From positions 171,859 through 235,858 of the forward strand of contig NZ_JABUNR010000005.1 of NCBI RefSeq assembly GCF_013343715.1: a stretch of 64,000 nucleotides of DNA. Direction: 5' to 3'. The translations under genes were made by a program, and so were the position numbers. The notes under the pieces were generated by a model that worked only from the letters and a program-made list of their open reading frames with translations, searched no databases and was not told the DNA's origin. Below, piece after piece: positions 53,238-63,264 of the stretch. Within the stretch, counting starts at the first letter, position 1, and each line of letters begins with the position of its first letter. The stretch is from Mesobacillus harenae. Its GTDB lineage: Bacteria > Bacillota > Bacilli > Bacillales > Cytobacillaceae.

Positions 53238-53315
53238 ACAACATCTCCTCAGTTCATCTGTTTAATCAAATTGGTTTCTTATCTTTTTAAAAATAGACCC
53301 ATAAAGGGTCCATTA

Positions 53316-55196
53316 TTAGGAAGCTTGCACCGTTTTAATAACACTGAAGATTACCGAGCCATTAACTTTTCTAATATTCTTCGCTAAATCATCTTTTCCA
53401 TTCAAAATGATGATGCTAGTATTTTCAAGCGCATAGAGCTCATTTACATACTTTTCAATAAGCAGCTCTTCAAATTCTTCCTGATCGGGCCCCTTCAGCA
53501 TCTGCACCTTTAAAGCCAGAAGATATTGTTTTCTATCAGGGATTGAAGTAATCACTTTTCTAACAAGATAGGCTCTAATAATTTCAGGATGGCTCGTGAT
53601 TTGCTCAACACCTTTAATTATTTCCGATTCAGGCTTGTCATGAGGAATAAATAGATCGTTATGATGGATAAAATCACATTCCTCATCTGCCTGCTCAACA
53701 ATATCTGCCCATTCCTCAAGTTCCGCTCTGGCTGCTTCGAAGGCTGCTGTCTGCTCAGTACTATAATAATAGTCGCATAATAGCTCCAGTCCGGGAAGCT
53801 TGCATTCCCAATCTGCCTCGATTGCCAGTTGAATTAATTGAACACCCTCTTCTGCAGTTGTTTTTTGCTGCACGTAAATTTCACCTAAGGCAAGATAGGC
53901 TGCTGCTGATTGATCATTGGCTGGGAAAGTGTCGATAATCTGCCGGTAAACAAGAGAAGCGGCCTCCATTCCAGCAAATTCCTGAGTCAGTCCAGCCTTT
54001 TCAAGCATTCCATCAAGATCGTCTACCGTTTTATCGGCAATCTCCTCGTATCTTTGTTTGGATGCGTTATACTCCTGTATCTGTTCTTTCCAATGTTCTT
54101 CATTAAATACTACCCATAATTCATTAAAATGCTGAAGGATTGCATCAGAATTTGCAAAGAAATAGTCAACAGCGGAATCTTTACCCTTTGTAAACGCTGG
54201 GTTCATCCCTATTGCTTTCAATCGATCGCTCAGACATGGATGAGTATCAGTAACATAGCTTTCTGCTTCAAGCTCGGAATTTAAGTAACTTTCCGCTTGT
54301 AGTTTTTCAATCCCAAGAATTTTCTCTCTAAAATTAGTGTACGGTTTCGGAACACTATCGGTTTTCGCACAATCTTCAAAAAGCTGATTATAATAATCGT
54401 TATAATAATAAGGTGCAGCTACAGAAATCGTGCAAAGTGTATCTCGGACTGTTTCTGCTGTTGTAACCCTGGCTGCGGCACGGTCAGCTTTATACTCCTC
54501 CTGGCGAGCCATAACAAACGTATAGGCATCAAAACGAGGATAATACCATTGAAAAAATCTTCGAAACAGAAAAGTTCCAAATTGTTCATTTCTCTCTAAG
54601 GAATCCATCAAACGGCCCCATGTCCGGCGGACACGATAGATTTTCGCTCCCATTGCAGTATCAGAATAAGATATATGTGCAAGCTCATGTGCTAGTACTG
54701 AGGTAAACTGCTCGCGTGAAAGGGCCGTTAATAACGGCATCCCAATCATTAATATATTTTGTTTTTTTCCAATTAGCCCGTATTTGGGGATTTGGGTAAC
54801 TGCTGCATTAAACTCACTATTAAGAACAATTGCATGAATTTCTGGTGTCTTAAGCTGAAGGCTAATTTGTTTAATCTTCTTCTCCAGTTCTGGAGCCTCA
54901 CCATGCTGTAAATAATATCCTTCTGGTCTTTCAATCTTAACAATTAAGGCTTTTACAATAAAAAAAGACAAAGTACCCGTTATCAGCAAAACTTTAATAT
55001 TTCCAAAAGTAAATTCACCGTCAGCAAACATCGCGACGGATATCCCCAGTAAAAATAACAATAATCCAAGAAAGAATAATACATATCCATATCCTAACCC
55101 TGTAAATAGTAAAACCTTAAAACGATAAAGATTCGGCTTTTCCCCTGCCTTTGTCTCCAGCTTCTTTACCAGATTTTCAAATTCTGCATTTGTCAT
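53316..55196 (-). CDS. M48 family membrane metallopeptidase with TPR region
   Basis: 626 residues. Two membrane helices (about 30-50, 65-85), then an HtpX/Ste24-type peptidase domain with the zinc motif VLAHELAHISY near residue 170-175 and the third ligand region in RQEEYKADRAAARV. The C-terminal half (about 400-560) has TPR-like helix pairs (SAAAYLALGEIYVQQKTTAE and QLIQLAIEADWECKLPGLEL). The catalytic domain probably faces the cytoplasm and the repeats bind a partner. ATG at 55196 is preceded by GAGTGAGGG; the GTG at 55211 overlaps that RBS. Role unknown, likely membrane protein quality control. Confidence 0.85.
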   Translation of the reverse strand: MTNAEFENLVKKLETKAGEKPNLYRFKVLLFTGLGYGYVLFFLGLLLFLLGISVAMFADGEFTFGNIKVLLITGTLSFFIVKALIVKIERPEGYYLQHGEAPELEKKIKQISLQLKTPEIHAIVLNSEFNAAVTQIPKYGLIGKKQNILMIGMPLLTALSREQFTSVLAHELAHISYSDTAMGAKIYRVRRTWGRLMDSLERNEQFGTFLFRRFFQWYYPRFDAYTFVMARQEEYKADRAAARVTTAETVRDTLCTISVAAPYYYNDYYNQLFEDCAKTDSVPKPYTNFREKILGIEKLQAESYLNSELEAESYVTDTHPCLSDRLKAIGMNPAFTKGKDSAVDYFFANSDAILQHFNELWVVFNEEHWKEQIQEYNASKQRYEEIADKTVDDLDGMLEKAGLTQEFAGMEAASLVYRQIIDTFPANDQSAAAYLALGEIYVQQKTTAEEGVQLIQLAIEADWECKLPGLELLCDYYYSTEQTAAFEAARAELEEWADIVEQADEECDFIHHNDLFIPHDKPESEIIKGVEQITSHPEIIRAYLVRKVITSIPDRKQYLLALKVQMLKGPDQEEFEELLIEKYVNELYALENTSIIILNGKDDLAKNIRKVNGSVIFSVIKTVQAS

Positions 55197-55405
55197 TCCT
55201 TTTTCCCTCACTCTTTGTAAAGTTCTGTTAATATTATCTAGTTATTGGGTATATCTGACAAGCTATTATTTTTAGTAAAATAAGCCAATCTGTATAAAAT
55301 ATTTCAGAACTCAAATAGACCTGTGTTAGCAGGTCTTTACAATGGCACATAAAGTATTAAGACCCGATCCATTCATAAAAAGGTCTTGTTGCATTTATCT
55401 CGTAA

Positions 55406-56665
55406 TTATTTTGTTTTTAACGGAAAGAAAATATTAAATACTGTACCTTTACTCTGGGCACTTGTTACCTTTAATGAGCCGCCCATTTCTTTAATGACCT
55501 TTAAAACAACCATAAGTCCTAGGCCAGTTCCTTTTTCCTTTGTTGAATAAAACGGAAGCCCTAAATTATCGATTTGGTATTGAGGCATTCCCTCCCCGTC
55601 ATCCGCAATCTTTACAAGAACACGATCCTCATCGGACAAAATCCATATTTCGATTAAGCCGCTGCCGCTGGTTGCTTCAATCGCATTTTTTATGAGATTA
55701 ATAAACATTTGCTGAAGTCTTTGAGGCTGACCTTCAATAAAGACCTTATTATGATCATGTAAAATTACTTCAGTGTTGTTTAAAGCTGCGTATGAAGAAA
55801 GAGTATTGATTGATTTGCTGATCACAGCAGATAAGTCTACATCCTTTGTTTTAATGGAAGAACTCTCTTTACCCATTGATAAATAATCTCCAATGATAGA
55901 GTTGGCTCTGTCCACTTCTTCAAGGCTGACTTTCAAAAAGGATTTCTCGTCGTTCGTTAAATTTTCCGATGACTGAAGAAGCTGAATAAAGCCGCGAATA
56001 CTTGTCATCGGATTTCTGATTTCATGAGCCACACTTGCCGCAAGCTGACCAACCACATTGAAAGTTTCAGCTCTCTGAAGCTCTTTTAAAAGGGATCTCC
56101 TTTCCAGATGTGTTTCCAGTAAATAGACTGACAGCCAAATAATAATCGCATTCTCTAGTATAAAACACAGGTATGTAGCGGCACTTAGCAAAGTTACTTT
56201 TTCGTTTAGAATTATGGAACCAATAATTGGAATGGAAGCTGAGGCCACAATTAACAGAACCGTTGAAAAAACAAGTTTATTCTTTAAGGATAACCGTGGG
56301 TATTTTTTGACTGCTCCCCATAAAGCAAAGGACCAAAATATGATAACAATTAGGGCCGGAACCATCCCCGGACCGCCAATAAAAATTCTAACTATACAGA
56401 AAAACAGTGTGACACATATGCCGACAAAATGACCTCCATATATAAAGGCCATATACCAAGGAACCATCCTTAGGTCTAGGAAAACACCCGGCGAAACCTT
56501 AATGCTTACCATAAAAAATAAAACCATAATCATCATGCACAAAAGCGCTAAGATAGCTCTTTCCCTGTTGGCACTTCTCTCGTTTTTATCAAGGGCCATA
56601 TATAAAACAAGCGGAAATAAAACCATTAAACCCTGCAGTAAAATTCTATCTAGCTGTAATTCCAC
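55406..56665 (-). CDS. KinB-like sporulation sensor histidine kinase
   Basis: 419 residues. Six N-terminal helices (1-190) form a 5TMR_LYT-type sensor (GGHFVGICVTLFFCIVRIFI then GGPGMVPALI), as in B. subtilis KinB (428 residues). HisKA: the phosphorylated His is in ASVAHEIRNPMTSIRGFIQL near residue 216. HATPase: NLIKNAIEATSGSG, DDGEGMPQY and GTGLGLM. No response regulator or kapB-like gene nearby. GTG start at 56665 with GAGGGG eight bases upstream. A role in the phosphorelay is inferred. Confidence 0.85.
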   Translation of the reverse strand: MELQLDRILLQGLMVLFPLVLYMALDKNERSANRERAILALLCMMIMVLFFMVSIKVSPGVFLDLRMVPWYMAFIYGGHFVGICVTLFFCIVRIFIGGPGMVPALIVIIFWSFALWGAVKKYPRLSLKNKLVFSTVLLIVASASIPIIGSIILNEKVTLLSAATYLCFILENAIIIWLSVYLLETHLERRSLLKELQRAETFNVVGQLAASVAHEIRNPMTSIRGFIQLLQSSENLTNDEKSFLKVSLEEVDRANSIIGDYLSMGKESSSIKTKDVDLSAVISKSINTLSSYAALNNTEVILHDHNKVFIEGQPQRLQQMFINLIKNAIEATSGSGLIEIWILSDEDRVLVKIADDGEGMPQYQIDNLGLPFYSTKEKGTGLGLMVVLKVIKEMGGSLKVTSAQSKGTVFNIFFPLKTK

Positions 56666-56749
56666 TTAACAAACCCCTCTGCTAAAATATACTCTAATAA
56701 TTCGCTGAATCAGTTAAAAATACCTTTTTCTTGCCACAAAAAGACAAGA

Positions 56750-56795
56750 AAGGTGACAGGCACCATCCAGAAAACTGGATGGTGCCTGTCACCTT
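56750..56795. repeat. Modular hairpin repeat, third copy
   Basis: Perfect 21-base stem: AAGGTGACAGGCACCATCCAG and its inverse, loop AAAA. Begins four bases after the stop of the cytochrome P450 gene on the minus strand. Confidence 0.83.
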
Positions 56796-56798
56796 AGC

Positions 56799-58466
<1,668 letters not shown>

Positions 58467-59420
58467 ATGATAAATATAATTGGGGTCACTAGCGATGATC
58501 AGCTTAAAACCAACCTTCCAATAAGTAGTCTAGATTTATCAAATTATAAATGGTACTGGGTTGATTTTGATGAACCAACTGATGAGGAAATAAAACATCT
58601 ATCCGAAACATTTCATTTTCACCCGCTTGCAATAGAAGACTGTGTGCAGAGACTTCAGCGTCCAAAATTGGACTACTACGACGACCATACGTTTTTTGTA
58701 ACACATATAGTGAGAGAGGCGAAAAAAGATATTTCAAAAGAAGAATTGAACTTTTTTATCGGAAGAAATTATATTGTTACATTTCATCGCCAATCGGCCA
58801 TGGAGGTTTCCCAGGTTTGGGAAAAGCTTTCCCTGCAGAGAAAGGCTGAGAAATGGGATACATATTATGTTTTTTACCAGATTTTAGATAAGATCGTTGA
58901 TAATTATTTTCCGCTTATGTATAAAATTGAGGATGAATTAGACAACATTGAAGGAAATACTCAAAATAAATCAATGGATCGTTTAATGGATGAACTATTT
59001 GACACTAGGTACATGCTGTTAAATCTAAGACACACCATTAATCCGATGCGGGATTTGTTGTATCGGATGTTAAATTCTCATCACTTAGACGGAATCAATG
59101 AAAGAAGAGAGTACTTTTCAGATATCTATGATCATCTTTTAAAGCTTTCAGAAATGGTCATGTCCAACCGGGAAGTGACAGCTGACATGAGAGATAGCTA
59201 TCTCTCCTTAAATTCTCACCAAACGAATAACGTAATGAAGGTGCTCACAATTATTACCTCTATCTTTGCGCCATTAACATTTATTGCCGGGATCTATGGA
59301 ATGAACTTTGAATATATGCCTGAGCTCACATGGAAATATGGATATTTTCTTTCACTTGGACTGATGGGAGTTATTGCAGTAGCTATGTTTCTATGGTTTA
59401 ACAAAAAAGGCTGGTTTTAA
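58467..59420 (+). CDS. corA: CorA-family magnesium/cobalt transporter
   Basis: 317-residue divalent cation channel, length of YfjQ-type CorA. The large N-terminal cytoplasmic domain (1-255) ends in the stalk helix, then two C-terminal membrane helices. The pore signature GMN is in FIAGIYGMNFEYMPEL near residue 280-282, and the last helix is followed by the basic WFNKKGWF. Makes a homopentamer in the membrane. Monocistronic, followed by the IS scrap at 59465-59640. Confidence 0.9.
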   Translation: MINIIGVTSDDQLKTNLPISSLDLSNYKWYWVDFDEPTDEEIKHLSETFHFHPLAIEDCVQRLQRPKLDYYDDHTFFVTHIVREAKKDISKEELNFFIGRNYIVTFHRQSAMEVSQVWEKLSLQRKAEKWDTYYVFYQILDKIVDNYFPLMYKIEDELDNIEGNTQNKSMDRLMDELFDTRYMLLNLRHTINPMRDLLYRMLNSHHLDGINERREYFSDIYDHLLKLSEMVMSNREVTADMRDSYLSLNSHQTNNVMKVLTIITSIFAPLTFIAGIYGMNFEYMPELTWKYGYFLSLGLMGVIAVAMFLWFNKKGWF

Positions 59421-59464
59421 TTTTTATAAATTTTAGAAAAGAAGGGAATTTTTTCGGAAGTTCC

Positions 59465-59640
59465 GTTTTAGTTTGTAGGCAAAAAGAGGTTTGGAATGTT
59501 CTCATTCCGAACCTCTTTTGGATTTGATGATTGTTTTTCTTGGAAAAATAGACTCTCTTAGCTATACTTTCAGGCCATTACTTGACTTCCCCAAAGCCAG
59601 TTGGCCATCTTTTTCAAGTTCGAGTTTTTTTAATGCTATT
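59465..59640 (-). pseudogene. IS1182-like 3'-end scrap
   Basis: Reads on the minus strand NLKKMANWLWGSQVMA and stop, matching the transposase C-terminus NLKKIANWTWRSPVMA of the element at 47636-48947. The following hairpin (GAGGTTTGGAATG and its inverse) also matches that element's 3' hairpin. About 170 bases remain; no second IS end is evident, although GCCTACAAACT partly matches the inner end of the inverted repeat. Confidence 0.72.
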
Positions 59641-59647
59641 TCTATAG

Positions 59648-61939
59648 CTATTTTTTAATAGGCCTGATTATTTTATAGCTTCTCCATTCTTCGGGGAAAA
59701 GCCGCTGATATTTTGCCTGCAAGAAACGGTCATCAATAAGGGTAATGCTGCCATGATCTTCCTCAGAGCGGATCAGCCTCCCTCCAGCCTGAAGAACTTT
59801 ATTCATTCCTGGGAATACATAAGCATAATCGTAGCCGTTTTTGCCACTCTTATTAAAATAGTCTTTGATAATATCACGATCTTTTCCAATTTGCGGCAGC
59901 CCTACACCAACAACTAACACACCATTCAGCCTGTCACCTTTTAAATCAATTCCCTCTGAAAAGATCCCTCCCAAGATAGCAAACCCAACTAGTGAATTGG
60001 GGTTATTTAATTTAAACCCAGCTAAAAATTTTTCGCGTTCCGCTTCCGTCATCGAAGCTTCCTGGATAATGGTGCTGATATTAGGAAACGAAAGCTTCCA
60101 TGACGCATAGACATTTTTCATATACTGATAGGATGGAAAGAAAACGAGATAGTTGCCGGTTTCCCTTTCAACCCTCTCTCCTATAGCAGCGACGATGTCG
60201 GGGACTGACTGATCTCGATCTCGATAGCGAGTTGATAAGGCAAAAATAACCATTTCAATTTGTTCATGGCTGTAAGGTGATGGAATCGATACTTTGTAGT
60301 CCTCCTGTTCGCCCCCCAAAATATCCTTGTGATAATCCATTGGGCTTAAGGTTGCTGAAAAAAAGATGGCTGCCTGGTATTCTTTCGCCAATCTCCCCAG
60401 CAAATAGGAAGGATCAAGACAATAAATCCTAAGTTTTACCTGGCTTCCGGCTGTTTCAACAATCGTTACAAATCTTTCATCATAAAACTTAGCCGTTCTT
60501 AAGTAGGATTGGGCGGCAAAATAGTTATCAAGCAGCAGACGGGCGTCCTCTTGGCCGTTTTTGCTGATCAGTTCTGTTTCCGCAGCAGATACAAAGGATT
60601 CCAGCAGGGAAACAGCATCATCCTTCTGCTCCTGAAAAACGCCTTCACCCTGCTTTTGCAAATCTATAAAATAGTCATTCATATCCTTTGCTGTTTGATA
60701 AACAACTGGATTTCCTCCCTTATACTCCCGTTTCAATTCAAGAAAGCCTGCTTTTTCAAGAGTGGCAGAAAACATTTCTCTTGAGCGGTCAACGAGATTA
60801 TGAGCCTCATCCACTAGCAGTACGGTACGTTTTTTCTCTTCGTCCAACTGTCTTTTTAATGATACACGCGGATCAAATATATAATTGTAATCACATATGA
60901 TAATATCAGCCAAATAAGCGAGATCAATTGAAAACTCAAAAGGACAAATTTGATGTTTATGGGCATAACTCACAATAATAGCCCGGTCCATGACCACTTC
61001 ATTTTCGAGGATATCTAAAACCGCTCCATTTATGCGATCGAAATACCCATTTGCATAAGGACACTGCGCTTTCGTGCAGACGGTTTCTTCTTGAAAACAA
61101 ATTTTATCCTTCGCTGTGATTGTGACCGATTTCATAATAAGTCCATTTTGTTTCATTAGCAGTACTGACTCTTCAGCAGTTTGTCGAGTGATTGTTTTAG
61201 CGGTTAAATAAAAGATCTTACCCGTAAGCCCTTCTCCTGCTGCTTTTACTGCCGGAAAAAGAGTGGAAATTGTTTTGCCGATACCAGTGGGGGCTGTGGC
61301 ATACAATTTTCTGCCGTCTAAAATGGTTTTATATACAGTCCCTGCAAGCTTGCGTTGTCCCTGCCGATAGGCTTTAAATGGAAATTCAAGCTGTTTGACA
61401 CTTTCGATCATCGCTGATTTGTGGTTTATTTTAAAAGTGGCAAACGGTTTATACACAGCTAGCATATAGAGAACATTCGCCTCAAGCTCTTCAAATGTCT
61501 TCGTTTTCCTAAACTGCTTGATTTCAGTCGTGATTGTTTGAAAGTAGGTAAGCTGGATCGTCATCTTACTGCAATTTTGATCAGCAGCATACATATAGGC
61601 ATAACATTCTGCTTGAGCCCAGTGCGCGGGATAGTTATCCTCTGTAATTAAAGCTAGATCCCCGGAAGTTGATTTAATCTCATCAATTATCTTTTCATTC
61701 TCTGTGAAAAGCAGCCCGTCGCACCGGCCGTTCAAAACAAATACCAAGTCACCATCTGCAATTTCTTTACTGAGCAAAACTTCGGTCTCATCGCCTTCTT
61801 TATAGGTTTTCTGAATCTTTTTATGTGCCTTCGTGCCCTCAATCATTGATGAGGTGCTTCTGAAGCCTGATTCGATACTTCCGCTCCGGAACACATATTC
61901 AGCCAACATTCTGACCGGCAGCTTTATCTCACTCTTCAT
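59648..61939 (-). CDS. Nuclease-helicase fusion: Cas4/RecB-like domain plus XPD/DinG helicase
   Basis: 763 residues. N-terminal PD-(D/E)XK nuclease (1-180): His39, Asp74 in NGRCDGLLF, Glu87 and Lys89 in IIDEIKSTSG, and the QxxxY motif at 109-113 in AQAECYAYMYA. A superfamily 2 XPD/DinG-type helicase follows: Walker A YATAPTGIGKT (215-223), an iron-sulfur cluster pattern CFQEETVCTKAQCPYANGYF, DEAH box LLVDEAHNLVDR, and C-terminal motifs FFSATLSPMDYH and QAGGRLIRSEEDHG. It should unwind 5'-to-3' and cut DNA. ATG at 61939 with GGAG eight bases upstream; the longer frame to 62038 lacks support. Single gene, no CRISPR nearby. Confidence 0.85.
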   Translation of the reverse strand: MKSEIKLPVRMLAEYVFRSGSIESGFRSTSSMIEGTKAHKKIQKTYKEGDETEVLLSKEIADGDLVFVLNGRCDGLLFTENEKIIDEIKSTSGDLALITEDNYPAHWAQAECYAYMYAADQNCSKMTIQLTYFQTITTEIKQFRKTKTFEELEANVLYMLAVYKPFATFKINHKSAMIESVKQLEFPFKAYRQGQRKLAGTVYKTILDGRKLYATAPTGIGKTISTLFPAVKAAGEGLTGKIFYLTAKTITRQTAEESVLLMKQNGLIMKSVTITAKDKICFQEETVCTKAQCPYANGYFDRINGAVLDILENEVVMDRAIIVSYAHKHQICPFEFSIDLAYLADIIICDYNYIFDPRVSLKRQLDEEKKRTVLLVDEAHNLVDRSREMFSATLEKAGFLELKREYKGGNPVVYQTAKDMNDYFIDLQKQGEGVFQEQKDDAVSLLESFVSAAETELISKNGQEDARLLLDNYFAAQSYLRTAKFYDERFVTIVETAGSQVKLRIYCLDPSYLLGRLAKEYQAAIFFSATLSPMDYHKDILGGEQEDYKVSIPSPYSHEQIEMVIFALSTRYRDRDQSVPDIVAAIGERVERETGNYLVFFPSYQYMKNVYASWKLSFPNISTIIQEASMTEAEREKFLAGFKLNNPNSLVGFAILGGIFSEGIDLKGDRLNGVLVVGVGLPQIGKDRDIIKDYFNKSGKNGYDYAYVFPGMNKVLQAGGRLIRSEEDHGSITLIDDRFLQAKYQRLFPEEWRSYKIIRPIKK

Positions 61940-62040
61940 ATCCACATCTCCTATTTTAGCTTTTTTATTATAGCACATACGTTCGGTATTAGAGGAAGAA
62001 AAGCGACCGTTTAACGGCGTATAGATTGAGTAACACATAG

Positions 62041-62118
62041 AGCGAAAGCGATTCGATGGTGACTTATCACGAGGTAGAGGAAGTACACTTGTCGCACTAG
62101 TCGCTGGACACTGGAGCC
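62041..62118 (+). repeat. Dispersed ~70 bp repeat, copy 4
   Basis: AAAGCGATTCGATGGTGACT, TATCACGAGGTAG and GGAAGTACACTTGTCGC, then TAGTCGCTGGACACTGGAGC. Similar to 31801 and, on the other strand, 35803. Ends with an extra duplicated TCGC step. Confidence 0.75.
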
Positions 62119-62176
62119 GAAAGCAGACAACGCATTCGATTATTGAAAACCTAAAACTTTTATAGTTTCCTAATCA

Positions 62177-62210
62177 AGAAAAAGCAGGTTAACCATTAAG
62201 GTCAACCTGC
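62177..62210 (-). terminator. Terminator of YjcZ gene
   Basis: GCAGGTTGACC pairs with GGTTAACCTGC (one mismatch, minus strand), then TTTTT. Starts 15 bases after the stop. Confidence 0.85.
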
Positions 62211-62225
62211 CGTCCTTTTATTTGA

Positions 62226-62399
62226 TTAGTGTGCAACTGGTCCAACGCAAGCTGCACCAACAATGATCAACAAGATGAACAATACGACAATTAACGCGAA
62301 ACCAGAACCAAATCCAGCGCGTGGAGCTGCTGCATAGCCAGCACCAGCAACTGCAGGTGCAGGTCCGCATCCATAACCATATCCACCATATCCGTACAT
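62226..62399 (-). CDS. YjcZ family sporulation-associated small membrane protein
   Basis: 57 residues. MYGYGGYGYGCGPAPAVAGA is a Gly/Tyr-rich head, then GSGFALIVVLFILLIIVGAA is the single membrane helix, with a Cys and His at the tail. This is the YjcZ family of small hydrophobic proteins found in spore formers, several of which are produced in the spore coat or mother cell. GGAGGAAGATAT precedes the ATG, and its own terminator follows. Confidence 0.85.
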   Translation of the reverse strand: MYGYGGYGYGCGPAPAVAGAGYAAAPRAGFGSGFALIVVLFILLIIVGAACVGPVAH

Positions 62400-62574
62400 A
62401 TATCTTCCTCCTATCTTTTTGCTTATTACACTTGTATCCTATGCAGATAAAAGGCAAGAAGTGTGGACGGAAGCTCACTAATTTATAGGACGTGACAATG
62501 GCCCAGGAGGCCTTTTAATCAGATCAAGTTGACTACTCTGGAGATTTCCAATATAAAGACAAGGAACTGGGCCA

Positions 62575-63234
62575 TTACTTGGCATCCTGCCATTCTTTAG
62601 CTTTCCTGATTTTATAATCAAGTGTTAGTGCCTTTATACCAAACACCCAGCTTACGTGCGTAGCGTTAATTTCATTTCCTTCTCTCCATACACAGATCGT
62701 CTCATTAATTGGCAGTCGGAGTGGAACATTGGCGATCATTTGATAAACCCCCTGGTAATCAGCCCTCCTCCGTTCTGACAGACTTGTCAGCTTAACCCCT
62801 GTCTCTATAAAATGGGTAATTTTTAGTATGCTTGTCAGTCCCCCAAATGGCAGTGGAAAAAATACATTATAATATCGTTCAGGTTCATTACTTAAAAACG
62901 TTGAGTAAGCTGCTGCATAAAAGGCCTTGCGGTTTAGTCGGTCGCTTCGGATCCATGCTCGTACATTCTCTCTGCCGTCAAGAAAATCATTGAGCTTGAT
63001 AATTTCACTGTCAATCTTTGTAATGCCTTGATGGTCTGAAACCGGAAAATTCATCTGCTCGGCACGAACTGACCATTTTTTATAGATCTTGGCTGCAGGA
63101 TAAAAAAATACATTCCACTCGGCTTTTACGTCCATATCAAAATCGACTGTGTCAGTATAAAACTGTTTCACTTGTGGATCGACATTATCTGCCTTAAAAT
63201 CGCCGCGATTAAATATGTTCATATCATCGACCAT
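62575..63234 (-). CDS. Hypothetical protein downstream of yndJ-like gene
   Basis: 219 residues without membrane helices; FNRGDFKADNVDPQVKQFYT near the N-terminus, RSDRLNRKAFYAAAYSTFLS near 95-115, FPLPFGGLTSILKITHF near 125-140. It follows the YndJ-like gene by 30 bases on the same strand and is probably cotranscribed, so it may correspond to one of the ynd hypothetical proteins (for example the DUF4166 group), which I cannot confirm. The first ATG (63234) is right after AAGGGA (too close) and the next (63222) is 13 bases away; neither is ideal. Confidence 0.62.
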   Translation of the reverse strand: MVDDMNIFNRGDFKADNVDPQVKQFYTDTVDFDMDVKAEWNVFFYPAAKIYKKWSVRAEQMNFPVSDHQGITKIDSEIIKLNDFLDGRENVRAWIRSDRLNRKAFYAAAYSTFLSNEPERYYNVFFPLPFGGLTSILKITHFIETGVKLTSLSERRRADYQGVYQMIANVPLRLPINETICVWREGNEINATHVSWVFGIKALTLDYKIRKAKEWQDAK

Positions 63235-63264
63235 TCCCTTGGGTGTCCTAACAGCCTTTTCTGT

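Noticed and set aside
55330..55400. Possible regulatory repeat AGGTCTT/AAGACC near the KinB-like gene end
   Set aside because: The arms are short, far apart and without a T-tract; similar matches are expected by chance in AT-rich gaps.
62218..62478. An 86-residue Cys/Trp-rich frame overlapping the YjcZ gene
   Set aside because: Shifted reading of the Gly-rich YjcZ coding region; the 57-residue frame with RBS and terminator is the real gene.
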